Shown: positions 8,626-17,050 of the stretch, one piece after another | Numbering within the stretch: the first letter of the stretch is position 1 | Layout of the letters: the number at the start of each line of letters is the position of its first letter | Origin: Bdellovibrionales bacterium Ga0074137 | Lineage (GTDB): Bacteria > Bdellovibrionota > Bdellovibrionia > Bdellovibrionales > JAMPXM01 | DNA: 64,000 bases | Direction of reading: 5' to 3' | Assembly (NCBI GenBank): GCA_001464715.1 | Contig: LNDT01000012.1 | Location: forward strand, 1-64,000 | Position numbers and translations under genes: made by a program | Notes under the pieces: model-generated | What the model was told of the DNA's origin: nothing | Databases searched by the model: none | The model's input: the letters and a program-made list of their open reading frames with translations, nothing else

Positions 8626-9557
8626 AGAACTTAGCCTTAATATCTCTCGTCGCAGTTATGTTTTCCGCGCTGCCGGAAGCGCCGGCGGCGATGTCGAACG
8701 AAAAAGGAAACGGTGGTGACGTCGTTAAATGTCAACCGACCGAAAGAACGGGAATTCGATCAAAACCACACTTGCGGGTGCTTGATTCTGTAATTTTGGA
8801 AAGGAGTCAGACATTCTCGCGTCGTAAGTTTAATTCTTCAGAACAAGCGGCAGCGTCGATTCTTGAGAAATTGAAATCGACGGTTCCCTTGATGGCTGAG
8901 AGTTGGGAGTCTTTCAAAGCGACGGCCGCCAAAAAAGTAGATCTTGAGCGAGGTGTGGTTTGGATCAGCGGCGTTCCAAAGGATCTCGCAGATGAGAATC
9001 TCTTTCTCGAAGTGCCGCCGGGCTGCGGAAAAAAGCTTGTTCAGGCGATTGTTCGAGTCGGGTCTGGACCGACACGGTTCTACTACGACCCAAGTATTCA
9101 CGCTGAAATTACCAATGATACCGACGAACTCTCATGGCTGTTGGTTCATGAATGGCTTCGCGACTACATTCAAGATGCCGATGTGATTCGAGTTCTGAAT
9201 GGCTACTTCCATTCGGAAGAGTTTTTTACCGCCTCCGAAAATCAGGTGGCCCAGACGTTGGAAAGTTTTGGCTTGAGCCGTTACGCGGTCGGTCCGGTTG
9301 CAAGCGAAGTCAGGCGGGCGCAAGTCGAACTGGCTGAGATTCTTTCGAAATTCGAGCCTATTTTGGCTGAGGCCTCAGAGATGAAAAAGCGTGGTGACGT
9401 TCAACAGCTTCGTAAGATCATGGCTGAATCCGATGGTTGGTTTGAGCTTATGACTACGATCGGGCGGATTGGGCAGCCGAAAGATGTCATCAAGCGGTAC
9501 AACGATGTTCTAAAGTCCTACAGCATTCTCCTCAGAGCTTCCGGACGGTTTTCATAA
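8622..9557 (+). CDS. Secreted protein of the GNGGDVV / HEW type
   Basis: A signal peptide (about 22 residues, ending PEAPAA) precedes the motif GNGGDVVKC at about residues 29-37. A long helical region follows, then LLVHEWLRDY near residue 176 and a FHSEEF segment. The combination of GNGGDVV near the N-terminus with a VHEW motif is common in secreted proteins of Bdellovibrio relatives. HEW resembles half of a zinc-protease motif, but the second histidine of HExxH is missing. No activity can be assigned. It is translationally coupled to the TIGR02147 regulator upstream and to a small secreted protein downstream, which makes it the likely regulatory target. Confidence 0.8.
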   Translation: MKNLALISLVAVMFSALPEAPAAMSNEKGNGGDVVKCQPTERTGIRSKPHLRVLDSVILERSQTFSRRKFNSSEQAAASILEKLKSTVPLMAESWESFKATAAKKVDLERGVVWISGVPKDLADENLFLEVPPGCGKKLVQAIVRVGSGPTRFYYDPSIHAEITNDTDELSWLLVHEWLRDYIQDADVIRVLNGYFHSEEFFTASENQVAQTLESFGLSRYAVGPVASEVRRAQVELAEILSKFEPILAEASEMKKRGDVQQLRKIMAESDGWFELMTTIGRIGQPKDVIKRYNDVLKSYSILLRASGRFS

Positions 9558-9880
9558 TGAAAACCACACACTTACTCATAGCCGTTGTTTTCTTGATGTG
9601 TTCACTTCGCGTCGACGCTCGTGACATTCGCACCGAGGCTGTGCTGCGAGCGCCGATGGTGGTTGCGATTTTGAACGGTCTTGTCGTCGAGCAGGATTTG
9701 AAGTGTCAGCTGGCGCTCGAAGAAGATGGCGGCGAGTCCGTCGCTTACTTCGTCGAAAATAATCGAAGTCGATTCAGCGCCGGTTTTCTTTGTGACGATG
9801 GCCGCACGGCCGTCATCGAGGGAATTTTAGGTGACGGACAGGTCGCCACCGAAGAGTTCAGACTTGTTTATGCCAACTAA
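9557..9880 (+). CDS. Small secreted protein coupled to the HEW-type protein
   Basis: The protein has 107 residues with a signal peptide ending near RVDA (residue ~21). The mature part of about 85 residues has two cysteines (KCQLALEEDGG and FLCDDGR) that could form a disulfide. I recognise no family. Its ATG shares the last base of the previous stop (TAATG), so it is translated with the HEW-type protein and forms the third cistron of the TIGR02147 operon. The small size and shared expression suggest a partner or accessory of that protein. Confidence 0.72.
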   Translation: MKTTHLLIAVVFLMCSLRVDARDIRTEAVLRAPMVVAILNGLVVEQDLKCQLALEEDGGESVAYFVENNRSRFSAGFLCDDGRTAVIEGILGDGQVATEEFRLVYAN

Positions 9881-10020
9881 TTGGATTTCCGAGCGGATCT
9901 TTTCAATTTGATGGGGCAAGTTTTCCATGGCGCATTGCATTGTCGGGGCTGTGGATGGTAAGCCGGCCCCTGGTTCTGCGCCCATTTTTATCGTCTAGAT
10001 CTGCCCCTAGGAGGCCCCAC

Positions 10021-11256
10021 GTGGCTTATCGAAGTTTGTTTGCACTTTTGGCTGTCGTTACTTTCTCCGCGTCGGCCAACGCCAGCGTCACGTGCCAAGA
10101 TCTGTTTCAAACTCGCGCAGCCGATGTCGTGGACGCAAATGCCGTTGCTCAAAAGCAAGCGGCCGAACTTTGGGAAAAAGCCGCTCAAGGTCTTTCTGAT
10201 CGAGGCATTATCTCAAGCCGCTATCCGCTAACTCCCGAGCTTGCTTCCGAGGCCGCTAAAAAGGGCATGATGCATTGGTATCTTCGCATTTACTTGGCGA
10301 GAAACTTGGCCGAAGCCAAGCGCCATGCGGAAACCGAGCTCGATCCTCTCATGCAGGGAGTTTACCTCATTGATCCAAAACTCACCGAGGCGACTCTTCA
10401 GCAGCCGCCGTCGGAAGTTTTCAATCGGCTCTTTGATGCGGACGGAATGGTTTTCTTTAAGACGAAGTATCAGGAGATCGATCCTTCGAAAGTCGACGCC
10501 GCCAGCGATCCGCTTCGCTATTTGAACAATCAAGATGGCGTTTTGGTTGAACGCACGATGGTCATGGAGACGGTCGACGCTAAGTACGTCCGTGAGAATT
10601 TCGAAGCTTCGGAAGTCATTTGGGATCGCAATGATCCCGAGCGCGGAAACTACCTTTTCTTCGGCGGTTATTCGTTTCCTAAAGTTCGCGGCGTGATTCG
10701 GTATGAGGATACGATTGGATCGAAAACGTATGACCGAATGCGGAAGCTCGCGGCCAAGCTGATTGCTAGCGGCTACACGGTTCGCTTCAATTCAGACTTT
10801 AAAAAATCTCTCGACATGGTTCGCGATCAAAAGCGACGAGTGGGCGGCGAGTGGGTTCAGAACTCGCGGTATTTCGATAAAGCGACGTACGATACAGCGC
10901 TTGAGAGTTTCGCTCTGGGGCGCGCGTACAGCGTTGAAGTCTGGAACGAAAAGGGTCAGCTCGTGGGCGGAATGATCGGCAACCGCCAGGGTTCAATCTA
11001 CAGTCCCGACAGTGTCTTTTACGATGTCGATGGCTATGCAAACAAGGCCATCGATTTCGCGAAGATTTCGGTCGTTGCTATGATGGATCGCCTTCAGGCC
11101 GCCGGTATTCCTTTCGCCGACGCTGGCATGGTCAGTCACTTCACAAACCTCATGAAGGGTCGTCTTTACGATTCGTCGGTGTTTGTGAAGCTTATCGAAA
11201 GTCTTCCGCCTGAATCGAAAGCGGTTGTTGATATGAAGACGAACTGGACACCGTAG
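10021..11256 (+). CDS. Exported protein with a leucyl/phenylalanyl-tRNA-protein transferase (Aat)-like domain
   Basis: I start at GTG 10021 because AGGAGG at 10009-10014 sits six bases before it and a signal peptide follows (LFALLAVVTFSASANA). The first ~190 residues are a unique helical part. Residues ~210-395 follow the Aat fold in order: YLFFGGYSFP, GEWVQNSRYF, the hallmark RAYSVEVWNEKGQLVGGMIG, YSPDSVFYD, then ADAGMV. Canonical Aat has GES and IDCQ at the last two places. Here the catalytic Glu is replaced by Asp (PDS), the Asp is kept and the Gln is lost. Aat is a cytosolic N-degron enzyme, so an exported, altered copy probably has a new acceptor or donor. The gene stands alone. Confidence 0.8.
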   Translation: MAYRSLFALLAVVTFSASANASVTCQDLFQTRAADVVDANAVAQKQAAELWEKAAQGLSDRGIISSRYPLTPELASEAAKKGMMHWYLRIYLARNLAEAKRHAETELDPLMQGVYLIDPKLTEATLQQPPSEVFNRLFDADGMVFFKTKYQEIDPSKVDAASDPLRYLNNQDGVLVERTMVMETVDAKYVRENFEASEVIWDRNDPERGNYLFFGGYSFPKVRGVIRYEDTIGSKTYDRMRKLAAKLIASGYTVRFNSDFKKSLDMVRDQKRRVGGEWVQNSRYFDKATYDTALESFALGRAYSVEVWNEKGQLVGGMIGNRQGSIYSPDSVFYDVDGYANKAIDFAKISVVAMMDRLQAAGIPFADAGMVSHFTNLMKGRLYDSSVFVKLIESLPPESKAVVDMKTNWTP

Positions 11257-11380
11257 TTTCAGTGGCCTGCGGGATGTCGCGTCGCCTCAGTGGGTTGCGC
11301 GCAGGAGAAAACTTCGCGCGATGATTGAGGCGGCCTCGATCGGAGAACCGCATCTTTCGAAGTGCTGCCGCTCTTCTTCA

Positions 11381-12121
11381 CTATCCAGAGCCGCGCACGG
11401 CTTGGTTTGATTCATAAAGTTCCCGCGCCAGAGCGATCGCTTGTTCTTTCGAAAGCCCCTGCGCTTCCAATTCATTCTCTAGTACGTAGCGATCGATGTC
11501 CCTCCAGCCTCGAAGGCCGTGGACGACTCTTGAAAATGGAATCGCATCCCAAAATTTCGTTCGTCGGCCCCTTTCGTCGGTGAACGGTTGGCCTTTTTTT
11601 GAGCCGCCCACGTCGAAGGCGATTCGCGCCGTGAGCAGACGAATCCACGTCTGATATTGGCGGCGTGCCGTCATTGGGCTCCCCGAGAGCTTCACCACAA
11701 GATGCAGATGGTTTCCGACATTCACATACTTTTTTAGCTTCACACCATAGCGCCTTGAAATCCTCGTTACCAGATCATTCACTTTGATCTTGTTCGCACC
11801 AAGCATCGTTCGCTTTCCTTTGGCGTGCTTCGACCGAAAGCAAACGTGGACGGGTTTTTGACTGCTGAGCGGACGGAATGTTTTCGCGTGAGTGTCGTGG
11901 CCGGGGGACCTTTCTGTCCCGATAAACGTATCTTTAAGCGCAGGCAAAAACGAAGTCTGAGCAGAGCGATATTTTCTTGGGCCCCTGAGTTTTGATTTTG
12001 GCTTTGATTCAGGTCGATTTTGCGAGGGCCGCTTCGTCGATGGCGATTTTTTGGCCAGCGTTGCGACACATTTTGGTTCAGATCTCCCGTCTGTGCTTGA
12101 GCGTTTTTGTGAAATCAACAT
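11381..12121 (-). CDS. IS200-like / REP-associated (RAYT) Y1 transposase
   Basis: The protein has 246 residues. The N-terminal ~85 are basic and low in complexity. The HUH nuclease domain starts near RPLSSQKPVHVCFRS and holds the metal-binding pair in VGNHLHLVVK (His138, His140). It ends with the probable nucleophile in DIDRYVLENELE (Tyr212), after FWDAIPFSRVV. This layout fits the IS200-like proteins spread singly through Bdellovibrio-type genomes rather than a complete insertion sequence. No flanking terminal hairpins or second open frame (TnpB) were recognised. It may be domesticated and act on short REP-like repeats elsewhere. All catalytic residues appear intact. Confidence 0.82.
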   Translation of the reverse strand: MLISQKRSSTDGRSEPKCVATLAKKSPSTKRPSQNRPESKPKSKLRGPRKYRSAQTSFLPALKDTFIGTERSPGHDTHAKTFRPLSSQKPVHVCFRSKHAKGKRTMLGANKIKVNDLVTRISRRYGVKLKKYVNVGNHLHLVVKLSGSPMTARRQYQTWIRLLTARIAFDVGGSKKGQPFTDERGRRTKFWDAIPFSRVVHGLRGWRDIDRYVLENELEAQGLSKEQAIALARELYESNQAVRGSG

Positions 12122-12276
12122 CGTTTAGAAGCATACGTATTTTCATATACAAAATCAAGCGTAATTTTGATCGGTAGAGCGGTTGTCGCGCCGTGGTGGT
12201 TGCGGGTTTTGTGGCTCTAGCGAGTGGAGGCGGCGTGATTGTTGGTGGTGGTTGAAATTAGCGGTGGTGGGAGAGA

Positions 12277-12308
12277 AGGTTGGATGGAAAGGAGGTTGGA
12301 TGGAAAGG
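12277..12308. repeat. Perfect 16-base tandem direct repeat (two copies)
   Basis: The unit AGGTTGGATGGAAAGG occurs at 12277-12292 and again immediately at 12293-12308 with no mismatch. It sits in the G-rich part of the gene-free stretch and could arise by slippage or be a protein-binding or G-quadruplex-prone site. Confidence 0.85.
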
Positions 12309-12659
12309 ACGGTGAGCGGAGCAGAGGAACAGTGGCTGAGTATGGTCGGGTGTTGGTGGCAGGGCTGGATATTGGTTAGATAGGACGTCGGGTGATGTCG
12401 AGGTTGGTGCTGATGAGAGTGGCGCCGGAACGCAGGGAATGTACTTTGAGAGATGGGTCGGGTGGTACAGTGCAAGGCCGCGCTAGGGGCAGCCTTTCAG
12501 TAGCGCTGGCAGAGCCGCGTGAGGTGCGGCCAGGTTTATGGGCGGTAAGGGGCGGTGGGGTTTATTGAAGATGAACAGGCCCGTGTGAGACAGCCACGGA
12601 GCTAAGAAGACCTTGTCGCGACAGATCCGAGAAAAAGGCTCATGGCCCTTAGAAAGTAG

Positions 12660-12682
12660 GCTCGAGGCCCAGGGCCTCGAGC
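12660..12682 (-). terminator. Rho-independent terminator of the giant membrane-protein gene
   Basis: A perfect 10-bp stem (GCTCGAGGCC / GGCCTCGAGC) with a 3-base loop lies directly after the leftward gene that stops at 12,691. On the minus strand it is followed by a short, T-rich run (CTACTTTCT), which supports termination in that direction. Confidence 0.65.
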
Positions 12683-12690
12683 GGAATCAC

Positions 12691-15600
12691 TTAATTTGCG
12701 CGGGCGGTTGGTTGGAAGAGGGCTTCGCAGGTGCGGCCGCCGGCGGTCGATGCTGGCGACGCGAGACTCGAAGGTGCGCCTCGTGCGGCGGTGTCGGTCC
12801 CAGACGCTTCGCGCGACCGCTGCTCTTCGACGAGACTCTTGGCCTGCTGAAAGGCTTGGCGATTCGCGCGACGGGCGCGGATTTCGTTGATCACCGGGAT
12901 CACGGCCAGGGCGGGAAGCCATGGAAGCGAGGCTCCGGCCAGCGAACTCAATGTTTGGAACATCGGATTCACCGCAATCGCCGTACCTAGAGCTTTCGTG
13001 AACAAGATCGCGTCTTTCGAATAAAGAATCCACGGGATCATCGATCCGAAGGTGACCCACGCATAGGGAATGCCGTAGGCGATTTTAGACATCACGCCAC
13101 CCATCGGCTGAATTCCTTGCTGGCGGAACATGCGATTCATCCATTGGCTGGGTGCACTCGTGAGCGGACTCACCAAGTAGAGTAAGAAGAACGAAGCAAA
13201 CGGAATGTTCACGCCCCAAAACGTTCGCGCGTACTCCCATTTCACGGTCGTCCCTGTCAGCATGTACTTACCAAGACGCTGAACGCTGCTGATGAGATCA
13301 TAAGCGGCGGGAACGTTTCGGTAGAGCTTTGCTTGAAGTCCTGTTTGAAATCCGACTTCGTCACTGAAGCCCGAATCAACCACACGAGCAAGAATTGTGA
13401 GGATTCGGCTGTCTTTGTGGTTTTGTCGAAAGCGTTGAGTGAAGCCTGGTTGTGCAGGCGAACGCGGTGGAACCAAGTTCTGATCGATCGTCGCAGAACG
13501 ATAGTTGTCGAGGTAGTTTTTGGCGAACAACGAGAGCTCAATCTGAGATCGCTCAGCGACGCTGATGCGTTCAAGGTGAGACTTGAGCGGTTCATGTCCA
13601 AGTTCTGAAGCTGTGTCAGTCTGAGTGCGCAACAAAACGTACTCAAGCATGCGGCGCTCGTCGTCGTTCATCGCTTTTGGATAAACCCCGACTTCGTTGG
13701 CCATCGCTTCGGCGTAATACCGATTGAGAGTTTCTTGAGGTGTGTTGGCTGTATCACCCAACGCGCGTTCCATTGTTTTTCGGTACGCCCGTTGATGCTG
13801 GACGTTCTGGTACCAGCTCATCTTTGGATGTTTGTAGTTTGCAATGGTGTCGGACTTCTTCTGCCGAGCGAATTTCTCGCGCAGCTTTTGTTCGACCAAA
13901 AGTCCGAACTCAGCGCGATGAACAGTCTCGAGCTGAGCAAAAGGATATTTTTTCCCAAGCTCTTCGGTCGCAAGCTTCTTCGCTTCATCGATGTGAGTTG
14001 AGATAAAAGATTCCGGCAGATTCATGAGAGTGCCATCACCGGTATAGAAACTAAAAAAGGCCTGACGGAAACGAATCGCTGCTTCGCGTGCTCCTTCGGG
14101 GCTCATTCCCGTCCACACGTCGGGAACGTGTCGAACGACGGTGTCCACATCGCCTGAGTACGTCAGAAGCGACAGCATCCTCGTAAGATCTCGGCGAGCT
14201 TGCAGAGACCTGACGGGGTGCTTCAGGTCCAGTGAGAACAACGTCAGCAGACGACGTGTGCTTTCAAGAATTTTAAGCGCCTCTATTTTAGCTTCGTTCG
14301 GAGCTTGTTTTAAACTTTCCTTCTCAAGCTCGATGGCGCGCTCAAGGGAACTTTTGATGAGTGCTGGACGAGATTCGCCTAAGAACGATTTTTCACCGGA
14401 CGAATCGCGCTCGACATCGGAAAGTCGAAAGCCAAGTTTTTTCAAGACCACTTTGTCGACAGTGCTCACATCAAACAAGAAATCCATTTTGTCGGGAAGG
14501 CCCAGCTGCTTAAGCTTGGCGTTCATAACGTCATTGTAAAGGCGTTCGCGCTCTTCTTGAACTTCAGGTGCCAGAGGATTCTTACCCATTTTCTTTAGCG
14601 CATCGTCGACCTGCTTTCGGACCAGCGGTTCGACTTGGCCTTGAGTTTCTTGGGAATAGCCGGAAGCTCCCGACGAAATCCAACCGACGAAGTTTCGAAC
14701 GATGTCGTTCACGATGAGGCTGCGTGTTTGCTCGTTGGCGGGATCATAAGTTTCATACACACGCTCGGCGAGTGCCGGAGGTAAGTGCGGCAAAAGTTTT
14801 TCGGCCATCCATGGGATGAAAGCGACCTGTTGAACGTAAACGATGTAAGTATCGACGGTTCCCATGACAACCGCACCCAGCATGAATGTTTTCATACTGA
14901 CGGGCGTGTTGGTCGAAACGGCTCGGCCCCACAAGAAATTGTAGTTGAGTATCTTTCTTAAAAGTTTGTTGTCGGCCGCGGCCGCTTCAGGAAAATAGCG
15001 ATCAGCCATTCTTTCAACAAAGTTCGCTGTCAAGACGCCGGGAACTTGCGTTGCCGTCGTCATCACACTTGCCAAAGAGTCGCCGATCTCGACGACTTCA
15101 CGGTAGGCCGTTTTCGAAGCTCGCCGAACGGGTTCGGGCACGGTTTTCTGAACGAGCTTCCGAGTGCCTCGGTCGAAATTCTGTTTTGCTCGGCCCAAGC
15201 GCGTTGTCGCTTCAGGAACGATAACTTCAACAACCTGATTGGCCGACGTTCGAAGTTCGTTCGCTTTTTCTGCATCAAGCCCCGTTGCAGCTTGAATGGC
15301 TTCAACCGAGGCATTGCCAAGCTCGGCGCGTGTGCGAATTCCGTTTTTAACAAGCTTCATAGAGTTGTCGATATCGAACTCGAGAACCGGAACAGTTCTG
15401 AGGTCTCTTAGCGACCGTCGTGTCGAGAACTTTTCTTTTAGAAGTGTGTACTTGAGCGCAACGGCGACACTCAAAAGCGCGCCGAACGTCCATCCGAAGC
15501 GAATCAGACTGTTGATCAAATCTCCCGACAAATTCATGTCGGCTTTTGCTTCAGGAATTGAAACAGTCTTTAAAATTGTCGCCCAAAGCGGCCCGACCTT

Positions 15601-16518
15601 TCCCGAAAGAAGATCGAGTGCTTTATCGAAATCAAAACCCAAACCAGAACCAAGACCAGAAACCGACCGACTGTCGAGATCGTAGCCAGTGAAAAGCATA
15701 CCGAAGCCGTAGGTACTGCCGCGCGCTGGGAAAAACTGCTGCGGTGAACTTGTCGTGGCCGTTCCCGATTGAAGAGCAACAACGCCACCCAAGAGCGCAT
15801 TTAAAGCCTGAACTTTTTCAACCTGGCGAATATCGCCTTCAGAAACGGGAACCCAGTCGCCCTCGCTGCTTCCCAGCGAAATGGTTTCCATGTCCGAGTA
15901 GTGATCGGCCTCGATGGGGCCGGTCCAACCATGACCTGGTAACGGGAAAAAGTAGATTTTTACTGGAGCTGAAATCGCAGCGGCTTCGAGCCATTCTTTG
16001 TAGTTAAAGAAAAATACACCCTCACCTACACGCTCGTCTTTTCCAAGGGGGCCAGATGCTTTTTCAAAAATATCACTGCCTTGATCGAGCGTGAGAAAAA
16101 CATGTTCTTCTGTGACGAGAACAGGAGTCAGCGGAACACGAAGTCGAAGTGACTTTCGAGCGTGCGGTGCCGTCAGCGTAATGGACTGATCATTCTCTTT
16201 TGTGAACGAAGCTTCGGCGTCCGAGCTGCCTGTGGTTCCACCGCGAGCCGGGGTCCACTCTTGAGACCTTAAGAAAAAGGGATCTTGATCTAAAGCCGGA
16301 TCGTTTTTTGCGATCTGAGGTGCGGGAAGAGCGGGCTGTTTTGCGAACTCCGCAAAGACGGGATCGAGCATGAGATTTTTAATCAAGGGAGCGGCAAAGT
16401 CTTCGGCCGTCAGAGGCTTTTTCGAAGCTGGCGTGGCGTAGACCACCATGGGAATGCCGAAGCCGATTTGGAGGGAGATGATAGCCGTGAGAACTGCGGA
16501 TCCGACTCGAATTTTCAT
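12691..16518 (-). CDS. Very large exported/polytopic membrane protein, unknown function
   Basis: The protein has about 1275 residues. It opens with a signal peptide (MKIRVGSAVLTAIISLQIGF to about VYATPA) and then a periplasmic-looking part of about 300 residues. A first membrane helix lies near LIRFGWTFGALLSVAVALKY (~residue 340) and a hydrophobic pair near FMLGAVVMGTVDTYIVYVQQ (~560). A long charged helical region follows, then a C-terminal membrane cluster (VNIPFASFFLLYLVSP, PYAWVTFGSMIPWILY, LPWLPALAVIPVI). I do not recognise a family. Start is ATG 16518 or GTG 16527. It is a single leftward gene with its own terminator, which suggests a self-contained structural or transport role in the envelope. 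Confidence 0.78.
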   Translation of the reverse strand: MKIRVGSAVLTAIISLQIGFGIPMVVYATPASKKPLTAEDFAAPLIKNLMLDPVFAEFAKQPALPAPQIAKNDPALDQDPFFLRSQEWTPARGGTTGSSDAEASFTKENDQSITLTAPHARKSLRLRVPLTPVLVTEEHVFLTLDQGSDIFEKASGPLGKDERVGEGVFFFNYKEWLEAAAISAPVKIYFFPLPGHGWTGPIEADHYSDMETISLGSSEGDWVPVSEGDIRQVEKVQALNALLGGVVALQSGTATTSSPQQFFPARGSTYGFGMLFTGYDLDSRSVSGLGSGLGFDFDKALDLLSGKVGPLWATILKTVSIPEAKADMNLSGDLINSLIRFGWTFGALLSVAVALKYTLLKEKFSTRRSLRDLRTVPVLEFDIDNSMKLVKNGIRTRAELGNASVEAIQAATGLDAEKANELRTSANQVVEVIVPEATTRLGRAKQNFDRGTRKLVQKTVPEPVRRASKTAYREVVEIGDSLASVMTTATQVPGVLTANFVERMADRYFPEAAAADNKLLRKILNYNFLWGRAVSTNTPVSMKTFMLGAVVMGTVDTYIVYVQQVAFIPWMAEKLLPHLPPALAERVYETYDPANEQTRSLIVNDIVRNFVGWISSGASGYSQETQGQVEPLVRKQVDDALKKMGKNPLAPEVQEERERLYNDVMNAKLKQLGLPDKMDFLFDVSTVDKVVLKKLGFRLSDVERDSSGEKSFLGESRPALIKSSLERAIELEKESLKQAPNEAKIEALKILESTRRLLTLFSLDLKHPVRSLQARRDLTRMLSLLTYSGDVDTVVRHVPDVWTGMSPEGAREAAIRFRQAFFSFYTGDGTLMNLPESFISTHIDEAKKLATEELGKKYPFAQLETVHRAEFGLLVEQKLREKFARQKKSDTIANYKHPKMSWYQNVQHQRAYRKTMERALGDTANTPQETLNRYYAEAMANEVGVYPKAMNDDERRMLEYVLLRTQTDTASELGHEPLKSHLERISVAERSQIELSLFAKNYLDNYRSATIDQNLVPPRSPAQPGFTQRFRQNHKDSRILTILARVVDSGFSDEVGFQTGLQAKLYRNVPAAYDLISSVQRLGKYMLTGTTVKWEYARTFWGVNIPFASFFLLYLVSPLTSAPSQWMNRMFRQQGIQPMGGVMSKIAYGIPYAWVTFGSMIPWILYSKDAILFTKALGTAIAVNPMFQTLSSLAGASLPWLPALAVIPVINEIRARRANRQAFQQAKSLVEEQRSREASGTDTAARGAPSSLASPASTAGGRTCEALFQPTARAN

Positions 16519-16764
16519 GGTAGCCACGTGAGCATCTTTTGTACCGCTCGAGGCTGACTTATAGGAGAGCTAAGGTGTTGATATTATTGAAAACAGCCGA
16601 ATCTCGATTCCGCCCAAAATCTCGGAATCATCGAGAATTTACAGGAGTGTTGAAAAGCTCATCTGGTTCCAAAACGGCATGGTGACCGTGGGTCCCAGAA
16701 GATGGACCGGACGTAGGGCTTGTTTGATCTTGAGAATCGGCACTTTAGTCTCAAGACGTTGGTC

Positions 16765-17034
16765 ATGGGCTCCGAGAAGAACACCGTGGAACTTATCGCT
16801 CTGCTCTTACTAGTCCCCCTGATTTCATTCTCCGGCGGCGAGCCAACGGCCGAGATCACAAAGGCTCCAGAGCAACACGCCGTCGTTTCGTTTTCCGAGG
16901 GGCAATGGAAAATTCAGCCCCCCGAAGACTCGTCACTTACGATGACCGTGGTCGAGAGTCGACGTCAGCTGCGCGGTCCTGCGTCAGGACCTACAGCTTC
17001 TCGTCGTATCGATGTGATTGTCGCTGCACCTTAA
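16765..17034 (+). CDS. Small exported protein upstream of a PapD-like chaperone
   Basis: From ATG 16765 the frame gives about 89 residues. It has a hydrophobic N-terminal stretch (VELIALLLLVPLISFSGG) that could be a signal peptide, and a tail that ends in a beta-like IDVIVAAP. Nothing in the family is recognised. It lies 16 bases before the ATG of the chaperone gene on the same strand, so the two probably share a transcript. A small exported protein before a pilus-type chaperone could be its client, but that is inference. A longer frame from 16720 exists. Confidence is limited by short length and lack of a clear ribosome-binding site. Confidence 0.45.
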   Translation: MGSEKNTVELIALLLLVPLISFSGGEPTAEITKAPEQHAVVSFSEGQWKIQPPEDSSLTMTVVESRRQLRGPASGPTASRRIDVIVAAP

Positions 17035-17050
17035 GTCACAATTAGAAAAC

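Larger units (their letters stand above)
12122..12690. other. Gene-free stretch with G-rich, C-poor plus strand
   Basis: This 569-base gap lies upstream of the transposase gene and downstream of the giant membrane protein gene. From about 12,180 to 12,480 the plus strand is unusually rich in GG and GT and poor in C. It has many GGTTGG, GGTGG and GGATGG words and one perfect 16-base tandem repeat. Frames on both strands give low-complexity protein (His/Pro-rich or Gly/Trp-rich) and are not credible genes. The part 12,480-12,650 has a short GCCGC/GCGGC hairpin. I found no match to RNase P, tmRNA, SRP or 6S RNA signatures. Confidence 0.5.

Noticed and set aside
8622-9557. HEW motif as an HExxH zinc protease
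   Set aside because: VHEWLRDY lacks the second histidine at the right spacing, so a gluzincin-type site is not supported.
11287-11475. Leftward frame overlapping the end of the transposase gene
   Set aside because: It would need a frameshift to join the transposase, whose own frame already contains the complete catalytic core and a stop.
12155-12475. Leftward frame of 106 codons in the G-rich stretch
   Set aside because: It is low in complexity (His/Pro/Ser/Thr-rich) simply because the other strand is G- and T-rich. No motif, no ribosome-binding site.
12180-12650. Possible RNase P, tmRNA, SRP or 6S RNA gene
   Set aside because: None of the conserved sequence blocks of these RNAs could be found, for example no GAGGAAAGTCC and no tRNA-like end.
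16659-16859. Leftward frame opposite the small exported protein
   Set aside because: Short, no motif, no ribosome-binding site, and it overlaps the better rightward frame.
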